From positions 1 to 15,463 of the forward strand of contig DASVUC010000126.1 of the NCBI GenBank assembly GCA_036387255.1: a stretch of 15,463 bases of DNA, written 5' to 3'. The stretch comes from DASVUC01 sp036387255 (GTDB lineage Bacteria; Planctomycetota; Phycisphaerae; Tepidisphaerales; Tepidisphaeraceae). Below the pieces are notes generated by a model. It was not told where the DNA came from. It made no database searches and saw only the letters and a program-made list of their open reading frames with translations. Position 1 is the stretch's first letter. Every line of letters begins with the position of its first letter. The translations under genes were made by a program, and so were the position numbers. Below are positions 6,735-12,472 of this stretch, in pieces.

Positions 6735-7412
6735 TCACCGCCGCAGGTGCGCCGCCACCTCCGGCGCAAGGTCGCGCGACAGCTCGATATCGAACGGCGG
6801 CGACGCCTTTTGATCGTAGCGCAGTATTCCCACGGTTTCCGCCTGGTCGAAACCGCTGTTCTGGCGCATGTGTCCATAGATCACGTCAACGCGATGATCA
6901 TCGATCGCCCGGACGATCATGTCGCCGTTCCAGTAGGTTGTCGGCGCAACCAGCACATTGCCGTTCTGCCGCCAGAGCGCCACTTGGGACCGCGTCATGC
7001 CCGAGCCGAAGGAGTAGGAGAACGCCAGTTCCGGCGCGCCATCCGAATCCAGGTCGGCGATCGCCATCGCGGTGACACCGGGCCCGCCGAAGCTCGCGCC
7101 CAGCAGCGTGACTTGGTTGTCGCGAATAAGGTACGTGTTGCTGGGGTATACGCCTGGCGCGACCCGGAAGATCTGCACGCCGAACCGATTCCAAATGTCG
7201 GGCGTCGTCACCTCTTCCAGGGGAAACCTCACGGCCCGATTCATGCGGGGGTTCTTCGCGAACACATCCTGGCGCACGAGTTTTTCCGCCTCGCGAACGG
7301 TGATGCGCACGGACGGTATCGCGGCTGTAGCGCGATCCGTGGAATGACGTGTGTGCGTGGAGATGCACGATGACAGCAGCAGAATGACCACACCCCAGAG
7401 TTGTTTCGCCAT
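6735..7412 (-). CDS. Putative lipoprotein with an FG-GAP/VCBS-like calcium motif
   Basis: A 225-residue hypothetical protein. The N-terminus is a short lipoprotein signal: M1-AKQ, hydrophobic 5-13, lipobox L13-S-S-C16. The mature protein holds a segment MAIADLDSDGAPELAFSYSF, with D120, D122 and D124-G125, which matches the DxDxDG calcium-binding loop of FG-GAP/VCBS repeats in beta-propeller proteins. Only one such repeat is clear, so this is not a full integrin-like propeller. ATG 7412 is supported by GAAGGG 7 nt upstream. The gene is convergent with the isomerase/epimerase-like gene (6-nt gap). Its function is unknown; it probably sits at the cell envelope. Confidence 0.75.
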   Translation of the reverse strand: MAKQLWGVVILLLSSCISTHTRHSTDRATAAIPSVRITVREAEKLVRQDVFAKNPRMNRAVRFPLEEVTTPDIWNRFGVQIFRVAPGVYPSNTYLIRDNQVTLLGASFGGPGVTAMAIADLDSDGAPELAFSYSFGSGMTRSQVALWRQNGNVLVAPTTYWNGDMIVRAIDDHRVDVIYGHMRQNSGFDQAETVGILRYDQKASPPFDIELSRDLAPEVAAHLRR

Positions 7413-7611
7413 TGCTTTGCCCTTCGCGTAACCGTCCGATAACTCTCCACCAGCTCGCGCGTCAGCTCGGCAGCTCGTACTTTATCAGACCGCCATCGCG
7501 CGCAATCTTCTCCTCACCTCCGCCTAATCCTTTTTCCGAAAACGACCATGCAGATCGCGCCCGCGCAAATGGCTGGCGCCGTGGGTTCACCCTCAACGAA
7601 GGTTTCCGCAC
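7413..7611. other. 199-nt intergenic region with divergent leaders and three CAGCTCG repeats
   Basis: This gap must hold promoters for the lipoprotein gene (minus) and the PEP-CTERM gene (plus). No convincing -35/-10 pair was found. The heptamer CAGCTCG occurs three times, at 7451, 7463 and 7471. GAAGG at 7598-7602 is the ribosome binding site of the downstream gene. Confidence 0.5.
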
Positions 7612-8526
7612 ATGACGCATCGTCGCCTCGTCGCTGTCGCCGCGCTGGCTGTCTGCTTCCTCGCCTCCGTCGCCAAGGCGGGCATCATCTACGCGCTGGA
7701 CAACAGCAACAACGTTTTCTCGTTTGATCACGCGCAGCCGCAGAACATCCTTGCTGGCCATTCAATCTCGGGTCTGGCCGCGGGCGAGCAGATGCTCAAC
7801 ATTGACATCGACCCGCGCACGACCCAGATGATCGGGTTGTCTAACCGCAGCCGGTTGTATTCAGTGGACGTCAGCACGGGCGCGGCGACACCCATCACGC
7901 CCGCGTTCACGCCGCCATTGAATGGCATTGCGTTTGGCTTTGACGTCAACCCTGCCGTCGCGTCGCAGGCGCGCGTCGTCAGCGCGACGGATCAGAACCT
8001 TCGCCTCGACAATTTCGCCACTAATGTCTTCGTCGCCAGCGGTATCCTCTTTGGCGCGGGTGACGCAAACTCGAGCAAAAATGCCAACGTGGAGGCGCTC
8101 GCTTTTGCGAACAACGTTGCCTCCGCCACCACGTCCACTGCCTTCGGGATCGATACGGTGCAGGACGCTCTGGTGCGACTTGGCTCGGTGAACGGCTCGC
8201 CCAACGCCACCGATTCCGGTCAGGTTGTGACCGTCGGGGCCCTGGGCGTGGATGCGGGTAACCTGGTTGGCATGGACATCTCCCGCGACGGCGTCGCGTT
8301 TGCCGCAATCACCACGCCCGCCAGCGTCTTCTCCAACCTGTACACGATCAACCTGAACAGCGGCGTTGCCACACCTCAGGGGCGGATCATTGGTGGCGTC
8401 ACCATCCGCGACATCGCCGCGGACAGCTCCACGAACTTTGCGATTCCCGAGCCCGGCACGCTCGCGTGCCTCGCGCTGCTCCCTCTCGCGTTCCGCAGGG
8501 TGCGCTCACGCCGCGCTGGCGCTTGA
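7612..8526 (+). CDS. DUF4394 domain protein with PEP-CTERM sorting signal
   Basis: A 304-residue exported protein. Residues 1-23 are a Sec signal peptide (RR then a hydrophobic stretch, cleavage predicted after AKA-23). The mature part matches DUF4394, a beta-propeller-like family: ISGLAAGEQMLNIDIDP, NRSRLYSVDVSTGAATPI, GIAFGFDVNP, ARVVSATDQNLRL and VGALGVDAGNLVGMDIS are its usual repeating elements. The C-terminus is a complete PEP-CTERM tripartite signal: IPEPG from 278, a hydrophobic helix (TLACLALLPLAF), then a basic tail (RRVRSRRAGA). Such proteins are expected to be processed by an exosortase and displayed at the surface or in exopolysaccharide; no exosortase gene lies in this window. 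The start is supported by GAAGG 9 nt before the ATG. A terminator-like hairpin lies downstream. Confidence 0.92.
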   Translation: MTHRRLVAVAALAVCFLASVAKAGIIYALDNSNNVFSFDHAQPQNILAGHSISGLAAGEQMLNIDIDPRTTQMIGLSNRSRLYSVDVSTGAATPITPAFTPPLNGIAFGFDVNPAVASQARVVSATDQNLRLDNFATNVFVASGILFGAGDANSSKNANVEALAFANNVASATTSTAFGIDTVQDALVRLGSVNGSPNATDSGQVVTVGALGVDAGNLVGMDISRDGVAFAAITTPASVFSNLYTINLNSGVATPQGRIIGGVTIRDIAADSSTNFAIPEPGTLACLALLPLAFRRVRSRRAGA

Positions 8527-8575
8527 GCCGCAGCTTGTCTAAAGCGACGACAGTTCCCGAAGCCCCAGATGGACC

Positions 8576-8597
8576 CGGACCGCCCGTCCGAGTTTTT
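8576..8597 (+). terminator. Probable Rho-independent terminator after the PEP-CTERM gene
   Basis: A 5-bp G/C-rich stem CGGAC / GTCCG with a 5-nt loop, followed by AG and then TTTTTGTTT. It lies 49 nt past the stop. The stem is short, so it is probable rather than certain. Confidence 0.6.
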
Positions 8598-8689
8598 GTT
8601 TGTCCGTTGCCTCTTCCTCTCCTTTGGCCTTATCTGGACGCAGAAGTCTCGCCGTTTGAGGCTTTGACCTCACATCTCAAGGAGGACGC

Positions 8690-9568
8690 ATGCGCCAGAT
8701 TCCCCTCGGCCGGCCCACCACCCGATTCATCCCGCTTCCCGTCGAGATGACGCCCAAACCCAACTGGAAACCCTTCGCCACGACCAGCTCTGTGCGGGAA
8801 GTACCGTTCGTCCCCACGCCTCAGCACGTGGTCGACGAGATGCTCCATGTGGCCGGCATCACCGAGAAAGACACGCTCTACGATCTTGGCTGCGGCGACG
8901 GACGCATCGTCATCTCCGCCGCTAAGACCTACGGCGCCCGCGGCGTTGGCGTCGATCTCGATCCTGATCGCATCAAGAGTTGCAACGACAATGCGCTTGC
9001 AGCAAATGTGGCGGGGAAGGTCCAGTTCCTCCAGCAGAGCTTCTTCGACATCGACTTCGGCGAAGCAACTGTCGTCACGCTCTACCTGCTCCCGTGGGTG
9101 AACGCGATCCTGCGCCCCAAGCTTCTTACGCAGCTCAGGCCCGGCTCGCGCATTATTGCCCACGCTTTCTCGATGGGCGATTGGGTTCCCGACCGCACCG
9201 TGCGCATCCCGGATCACCGTGTCGTCTACGTTTGGGTGGTTCCCGCGCCCGTTGGCGGCGAGTGGAACACGACGATCCGCCTGCCCAATGGCCGCACCCA
9301 TCATGCGACAATGGAACTCGACCAGGAATTTCAGACGGTCGTCGGCCAAGCCAAAATCAACGGGCTCGAAGTCCCGCTCGATCAGCCCACGCTCTTCGGG
9401 GATCGTCTGAAGTTCACATTCCGCAGCCCCGTCAAACCCCACCAGAACCTCACCTACACCTGCAAAGTCGAAGGCGACATCCTGCGAGGTCACGCGATGA
9501 ATGATCGAGGAACCTACGAGCTTCGCGCCCGACGAACCCAAGCCCCCCCTCCGCGATACGACGCCTGA
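8690..9568 (+). CDS. Class I SAM-dependent methyltransferase with a C-terminal beta domain
   Basis: A 292-residue protein. Residues about 36-175 form a Rossmann-type methyltransferase domain: VPFVPTPQHVVDEML leads into motif I at 64-72 (YDLGCGDGR), then GVGVDLDP (acidic strand-beta2 end) and VVTLYLLPWVNAILRPKLL (motif IV/V region). The lead-in and motif I resemble bacterial relatives of the FAM173/ATPSC-KMT lysine methyltransferases, but the substrate here is unknown. Residues about 185-292 are beta-rich (VYVWVVPAPVGGEWN onward) and look like an added domain. The first 30 residues are Pro/Arg-rich and probably disordered. The start is well supported by AAGGAGG at 8679-8685, the best Shine-Dalgarno sequence in the window. 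The gene stands alone between a terminator-like hairpin upstream and a hairpin downstream. Confidence 0.85.
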   Translation: MRQIPLGRPTTRFIPLPVEMTPKPNWKPFATTSSVREVPFVPTPQHVVDEMLHVAGITEKDTLYDLGCGDGRIVISAAKTYGARGVGVDLDPDRIKSCNDNALAANVAGKVQFLQQSFFDIDFGEATVVTLYLLPWVNAILRPKLLTQLRPGSRIIAHAFSMGDWVPDRTVRIPDHRVVYVWVVPAPVGGEWNTTIRLPNGRTHHATMELDQEFQTVVGQAKINGLEVPLDQPTLFGDRLKFTFRSPVKPHQNLTYTCKVEGDILRGHAMNDRGTYELRARRTQAPPPRYDA

Positions 9569-9598
9569 CAATCTCTTTTTACTGTTAGCTCTCACCCC

Positions 9599-9620
9599 TT
9601 CTCCCGGTCCGCCGGGAGGA
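9599..9620. terminator. Strong hairpin between convergent methyltransferase and GNAT genes
   Basis: A perfect 7-bp stem CTCCCGG / CCGGGAG with a 4-nt loop, extendable by a G-U and a U-A pair. It lies in the 72-nt gap between two convergent genes, so it could stop transcription from either side. No U-tract follows on either strand, so the mechanism is uncertain. Confidence 0.45.
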
Positions 9621-9640
9621 AGCTATGGTGACGGCTCCTC

Positions 9641-10108
9641 CTACCGCATCGATAACGCCATAAAGATCTCCGCAAACGGATCCCGGTTGTAGCGCGGGAT
9701 CTCAACGAATCCCTGGGCCCTGAACAGTGAAAGTGCGGCCGGCGACTTGCTGCTCGTATCCAGAAGCATCGTCTTCCACTTACCCGCTCGCCCGTGCGCG
9801 ATCACTGCTTCGAGCAACCGGCGCCCGATCCCGTTCCCGCGGCATCGCTCCAGCACATAAAACCGTTTCAGTTCGCACGTCTGCTCATCCAGCTTGCGCA
9901 AGGCAATCGTCCCCACCACCTCGCCCTCCACGAGCGCGATCAGAAACTTCCCCCCCTGCGACTGGTACACTTGGTCGATTCGGAGCAAGTCACTGTCCTT
10001 GCTCTGCACGTCAAAGGTGAACCCCAATGCCGGCAGCACCTCCTCAAAGAATCGCAGCACGTTCGGCTGGTCCGAAGGGAGATAATCTCTGATCTCCAGG
10101 CCGATCAC
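9641..10108 (-). CDS. GNAT-family N-acetyltransferase
   Basis: A 155-residue GCN5-related acetyltransferase that would transfer acetyl from acetyl-CoA to an unknown amine. The acetyl-CoA pyrophosphate loop (motif A) is RCRGNGIGRRLLEA at about 88-101, following the beta4 strand CELKRFYVL; motif B is SLFRAQGFVEIPRY at about 127-140. The length is normal for a stand-alone GNAT domain. The start is GTG 10106-10108, sharing 4 nt (GTGA) with the stop of the upstream methyltransferase gene, so the two are almost certainly translated together. Co-translation of a methyltransferase and a GNAT suggests the two modifications may act on the same or related small molecules; this is inference only. Confidence 0.9.
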   Translation of the reverse strand: MIGLEIRDYLPSDQPNVLRFFEEVLPALGFTFDVQSKDSDLLRIDQVYQSQGGKFLIALVEGEVVGTIALRKLDEQTCELKRFYVLERCRGNGIGRRLLEAVIAHGRAGKWKTMLLDTSSKSPAALSLFRAQGFVEIPRYNRDPFAEIFMALSMR

Positions 10109-10806
10109 GTGCGCACGCCCTGACCAAAATAGAAGTAGCTGCCGGTCGTGCTGACCGAGACCTGCAAGCCCACTCGCCGGCAGACACTGATCAACTCCTG
10201 GGGCGCATAAAAGTTCTTCACGATGCGAAATGCGCGCTCGTCATTCAGCTTTCGCACCATCACCTGCTCGCGCTCTTCCGGCAGCACATGGTTCGCTGCG
10301 GTGCTGGTTGCCTCACGCAGCCCATCGACGAAGAAGACGCGACCGCCCGGCCGAAGCGCCCGCGCGACGGTTGCGAAAAATCCCTCCAGCCGCTCGACCG
10401 GAACGTGCGACACCCAAAAGGCAAAAACCACCCCGTCATAGGTCTCGGTGGGCTCCCACTGAAAGAGATCCGCCACCAGGTAATTCACCTTTGGACTAGC
10501 TATCCTGGCGCGGTTGATCGCGATCATTTCTTCAGACGCGTCGACGGCCGTAATTTTTGCCGCCTTGTTCACCAGCCGCTGAGTCCAGATGCCAGTGCCC
10601 GGCGCGAGTTCCAGCACGTGGTCCGTCAGTGGCACCGCATCAAAGGCGGCAAACACTGCCGCTCGTTCGTCAAACCATTGCTTATTGCAAACCTCTCCCC
10701 GGTCGTAGCGCCCCCGCCGATCCCACCACTCATCGTACTCCGCTGCCCGCTGACGGTAGTACGCGATCATCTCCTCGAGGACGTCCACCGGAACGCTCTT
10801 CTGCAT
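10105..10806 (-). CDS. Class I SAM-dependent methyltransferase
   Basis: A 233-residue methyltransferase from ATG 10806. An N-terminal helical lead (EEMIAYYRQRAAEYDEWW) precedes motif I VLELAPGTGIW at 64-74. D89 (AVDAS) is the acidic residue for the ribose, VADLFQW is motif II, and ALRPGGRVFFVDG at about 150-162 is post-motif. This layout is typical of small-molecule methyltransferases; the substrate is unknown. The frame extends to ATG 10887, but that codon falls in the loop of the preceding terminator, and a promoter-like pair lies just before 10806, so the shorter form is chosen. There is no Shine-Dalgarno sequence before 10806. The gene overlaps the GNAT gene by 4 nt. Confidence 0.87.
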   Translation of the reverse strand: MQKSVPVDVLEEMIAYYRQRAAEYDEWWDRRGRYDRGEVCNKQWFDERAAVFAAFDAVPLTDHVLELAPGTGIWTQRLVNKAAKITAVDASEEMIAINRARIASPKVNYLVADLFQWEPTETYDGVVFAFWVSHVPVERLEGFFATVARALRPGGRVFFVDGLREATSTAANHVLPEEREQVMVRKLNDERAFRIVKNFYAPQELISVCRRVGLQVSVSTTGSYFYFGQGVRT

Positions 10807-10812
10807 CCGGGT

Positions 10813-10841
10813 CTTATATCGCTTACCCGGGCTGTTGCCAC
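10813..10841 (-). promoter_or_regulatory. Candidate sigma-70-type promoter for the methyltransferase-GNAT pair
   Basis: On the minus strand, GTGGCA (10836-10841) and TATAAG (10813-10818) are separated by 17 nt. The -10 differs from consensus at one base and the -35 at two. Transcription would start about at the A of ATG 10806, implying a leaderless mRNA and matching the lack of a ribosome binding site. Confidence 0.45.
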
Positions 10842-10864
10842 TTCGATGAACAAAGGCATTGCGC

Positions 10865-10908
10865 AATAAAAGAGGCCGGGCGCGCATCCACCAGCAAAGC
10901 CCGGCCTC
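10865..10908 (-). terminator. Rho-independent terminator of the fasciclin gene
   Basis: A perfect 10-bp G/C-rich inverted repeat (GAGGCCGGGC / GCCCGGCCTC) with a 17-nt loop, followed on the minus strand by TTTTATT. It lies 43 nt past the fasciclin stop. It separates the fasciclin unit from the methyltransferase-GNAT unit and is the clearest terminator in the window. Confidence 0.88.
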
Positions 10909-10951
10909 ACGAAATTGTACTGCGATGGCGGGGGCGGGCGCCCCGCGCCGG

Positions 10952-11458
10952 TTAGTCGGCGGGGATGATCACGGTGTCGATGACATGGATCACACCGTTG
11001 CTGGCTTCGATGTCGGTCTTGGTGACGGTGGCCTTGTCGATCATGACCTTGCCGCCATCGGTGGAGATCTTGGCTTCTTTGCCGTTGACGGTCTTAGCCG
11101 ACGAAAGACCGGTGACGTCCTTGGCCATCACCTTGCCGCTGACGACGTGGTACTTGAGGATGCCGGCGAGCTTCTCCTTGTTCTCGGGCTTGAGCAGATC
11201 ATTCAACGTTCCTTCCGGCAGCTTCTTGAACGCCTCGTCGGTCGGCGCGAAGACGGTGAAGGGACCCGCGCCCTTCAGCGTGTCCACGAGATCAGCCGCC
11301 TTCAGCGCCGCCGCGAGGGTTGTGAAATCTCCGGCCGCGACCGCGGTGTCGACGATATCCTTCTTCGCATCCTCTGCGCGGGCGGTGCCGAACGTGCCGA
11401 CCGTCATTGCAATGAGAACTGCGATCAGACTAAACCCCATCAAACTATTGCGCTTCAT
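10952..11458 (-). CDS. Secreted fasciclin (FAS1) domain protein
   Basis: A 168-residue exported protein made of one FAS1 domain. Residues 1-28 are a Sec signal peptide (KR, then a hydrophobic stretch, cleavage after ARA-28). The mature domain starts DIVDTAVAAGDFTTLAAALKAADL. It has the conserved H1 region GPFTVFAPTDEAFKKLP, the central YHVVSGKV, and the H2 region GVIHVIDTVIIP at the C-terminus. FAS1 proteins act in adhesion or bind extracellular polymers; this single-domain bacterial type resembles MPB70-like secreted proteins. The reading frame is open to 11584, but the added residues are not protein-like for this family. ATG 11458 has GGAAGGA at a good distance and opens the signal peptide. 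A strong terminator follows, and a hairpin separates it from the DUF378 gene. Confidence 0.95.
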   Translation of the reverse strand: MKRNSLMGFSLIAVLIAMTVGTFGTARAEDAKKDIVDTAVAAGDFTTLAAALKAADLVDTLKGAGPFTVFAPTDEAFKKLPEGTLNDLLKPENKEKLAGILKYHVVSGKVMAKDVTGLSSAKTVNGKEAKISTDGGKVMIDKATVTKTDIEASNGVIHVIDTVIIPAD

Positions 11459-11547
11459 ATTCAATCCTTCCCACGGTTGTGGGGGTAAGGGCCCGCATCG
11501 GCAGGCCGTTGTATTGTTTTCCACCTGACCCCCTGAAAGGGCTTGTC

Positions 11548-11577
11548 GGCGGCCGGTCTTGGACGGAACCGGCCGCC
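11548..11577 (-). terminator. Hairpin after the DUF378 gene, no U-tract
   Basis: A perfect 10-bp inverted repeat (GGCGGCCGGT / ACCGGCCGCC) with a 10-nt loop lies 17 nt past the DUF378 stop. It could be a terminator or an mRNA-stabilising 3' structure. A clear U-run is missing. No convincing promoter for the fasciclin gene was found in the 90 nt that follow, so partial read-through is possible. Confidence 0.5.
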
Positions 11578-11594
11578 AACTCACCGCGGAAACG

Positions 11595-11813
11595 TCATGC
11601 TCGGACCATATGGCCGCGATGCGCGGCCGGCGCCGTCGAGAGACGGATCGCTTCGTACACGCCGCTCAACCCGACCAGGATGTAGACGATGTTCGCAATC
11701 ACGCTCGTGCCGAAGATGGCGGCAACGAGGTTGAAATTGAACGCGCCAACCAATCCCCAGTTCAGGGCTCCGACAATCACCAGGATTGCGGCAACAATAT
11801 CCAACGCTTTCAT
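11595..11813 (-). CDS. DUF378 family small membrane protein
   Basis: A 72-residue protein with two transmembrane helices (about 5-26 and 36-58). It matches DUF378 closely: KALDIVAAILVIVGALNWGL and then IVYILVGLSGVY are the family's signature strings, with the NWGLVGAF turn between helices. The function is unknown. The ATG has AAGGAG 7 nt upstream. A short charged tail (about 62-72) follows the second helix. It begins 27 nt after the stop of the FolE-like gene on the same strand, so the two are probably one transcript. Confidence 0.92.
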   Translation of the reverse strand: MKALDIVAAILVIVGALNWGLVGAFNFNLVAAIFGTSVIANIVYILVGLSGVYEAIRLSTAPAAHRGHMVRA

Positions 11814-11840
11814 AGCTAACTCCTTCGCGACAACAACGCA

Positions 11841-12314
11841 TCACCGCAACGAACGGCTCTGCAACATCAGGTTCAGCACTTCATCGCCCACAAGCCTGTT
11901 GTCGCGGAACAGGCCCCGGGCGGTTGAAGTGACGGTTACGCTACTGTTCTTGTTCACGCCGCTCATCTTCATGCGGAAATGCTCAGCCTCCACTGCGACG
12001 AGGACACCCTTAGGGGCGAGGCCGTCGACGAGGGCGTCGGCGATTTGATCAGTCATTCGCTCCTGCACCTGCGGAGGGCGAGCGAACCCCTCGACCAGCT
12101 GCGCCAACTTGCTGAAGGGAATGATTTGTTCAATTGCAGGGAGGTAGGCAATGTGAACCTTGCCCAGGAACGGCCGCAGGTGGTGCCGAGCAATGCTGCA
12201 AAACCAGATATCTCGGACCAGAATCACCTCTTCGTGCTTGTCGACTGGCAGTTGGGCGGCAACCTCAGTCGATGCTTCAAGCGGGTTTTCAGATGCTGGG
12301 ACGACTATCAGCAT
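11841..12314 (-). CDS. GTP cyclohydrolase I-like protein lacking zinc and triphosphate-binding residues
   Basis: A 157-residue protein that matches the C-terminal two-thirds of GTP cyclohydrolase I (FolE; tunnelling fold). Conserved strings include HHLRPFLGKVHIAYLP, IIPFSKLAQLVEGFARPPQ, VQERMTDQIADAL and the AEHF segment. Compared with E. coli FolE, zinc ligand C110 is A42 and C181 is R114; only H113 (H45) remains. R139 is Q72 and R185 is S118, both of which bind the GTP triphosphate. S68, K69, Q84 and H112 are kept. The N-terminal helical region (about 90 residues in E. coli) is replaced by about 34 unrelated residues. The frame is intact, so it is not an obvious pseudogene. It probably does not make dihydroneopterin triphosphate. 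ATG 12314 is supported by GGAGG upstream; a TTG at 12350 falls within the -10 element. It is divergent from the MerR-type regulator. Confidence 0.85.
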   Translation of the reverse strand: MLIVVPASENPLEASTEVAAQLPVDKHEEVILVRDIWFCSIARHHLRPFLGKVHIAYLPAIEQIIPFSKLAQLVEGFARPPQVQERMTDQIADALVDGLAPKGVLVAVEAEHFRMKMSGVNKNSSVTVTSTARGLFRDNRLVGDEVLNLMLQSRSLR

Positions 12315-12346
12315 GGTGCCTCCAAATCTTCCAATTCTGTCAACGC

Positions 12347-12375
12347 ACAATAGAAGCCACCTGCGAGCGAGTCAA
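12347..12375 (-). promoter_or_regulatory. Sigma-70-type promoter of the FolE-like gene
   Basis: On the minus strand, TTGACT (12370-12375) and TATTGT (12347-12352) are exactly 17 nt apart, giving a start site near 12340 and a leader of about 26 nt. The -35 differs from consensus at one base. TCAATT occurs at 12372 and 12386, spaced 14 nt, around the -35 and could be an operator. This pair is the best promoter in the window. Confidence 0.65.
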
Positions 12376-12424
12376 TTAAAATCTTTCAATTCTTCCAGAT
12401 CCTGATGTTTTGCCCCGAATTGGT

Positions 12425-12433
12425 TGCTACAAT
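12425..12433 (+). promoter_or_regulatory. Extended -10 promoter element of the MerR-type regulator gene
   Basis: TGCTACAAT at 12425-12433 matches an extended -10 (TGnTATAAT) with one mismatch. No good -35 is seen, which is usual for extended -10 promoters. CarH/LitR-type regulators often bind TnTACA-like direct repeats near such elements; TACA is present once here. The 9-mer CAATAGAAG occurs at 12348 and 12445, one copy near each promoter. Confidence 0.45.
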
Positions 12434-12472
12434 GGCTTCTGATGCAATAGAAGGAGATGTGGCAAATCTGTC

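Noticed and set aside
7451..7477. Three CAGCTCG copies as a CRISPR-like or operator array
   Set aside because: Units are only 7 nt with unequal spacing (12 and 8 nt); no CRISPR features. Chance is plausible in GC-rich DNA.
8630..9595. 321-codon minus-strand ORF opposite the methyltransferase
   Set aside because: The plus-strand gene has a strong AAGGAGG and motif I; the antisense frame has neither.
10807..10887. Longer methyltransferase starting at ATG 10887
   Set aside because: The codon lies in the loop of the fasciclin terminator and upstream of the predicted promoter.
12315..12350. Longer FolE-like protein from TTG 12350
   Set aside because: It falls in the -10 element of the promoter; ATG 12314 has GGAGG at a suitable distance.
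11841..12470. FolE-like gene as a frameshifted or 5'-deleted pseudogene
   Set aside because: No FolE N-terminal remnant was seen upstream; that region holds promoters, and the gene has its own start, ribosome binding site and intact frame. Pseudogene status cannot be fully excluded without relatives.
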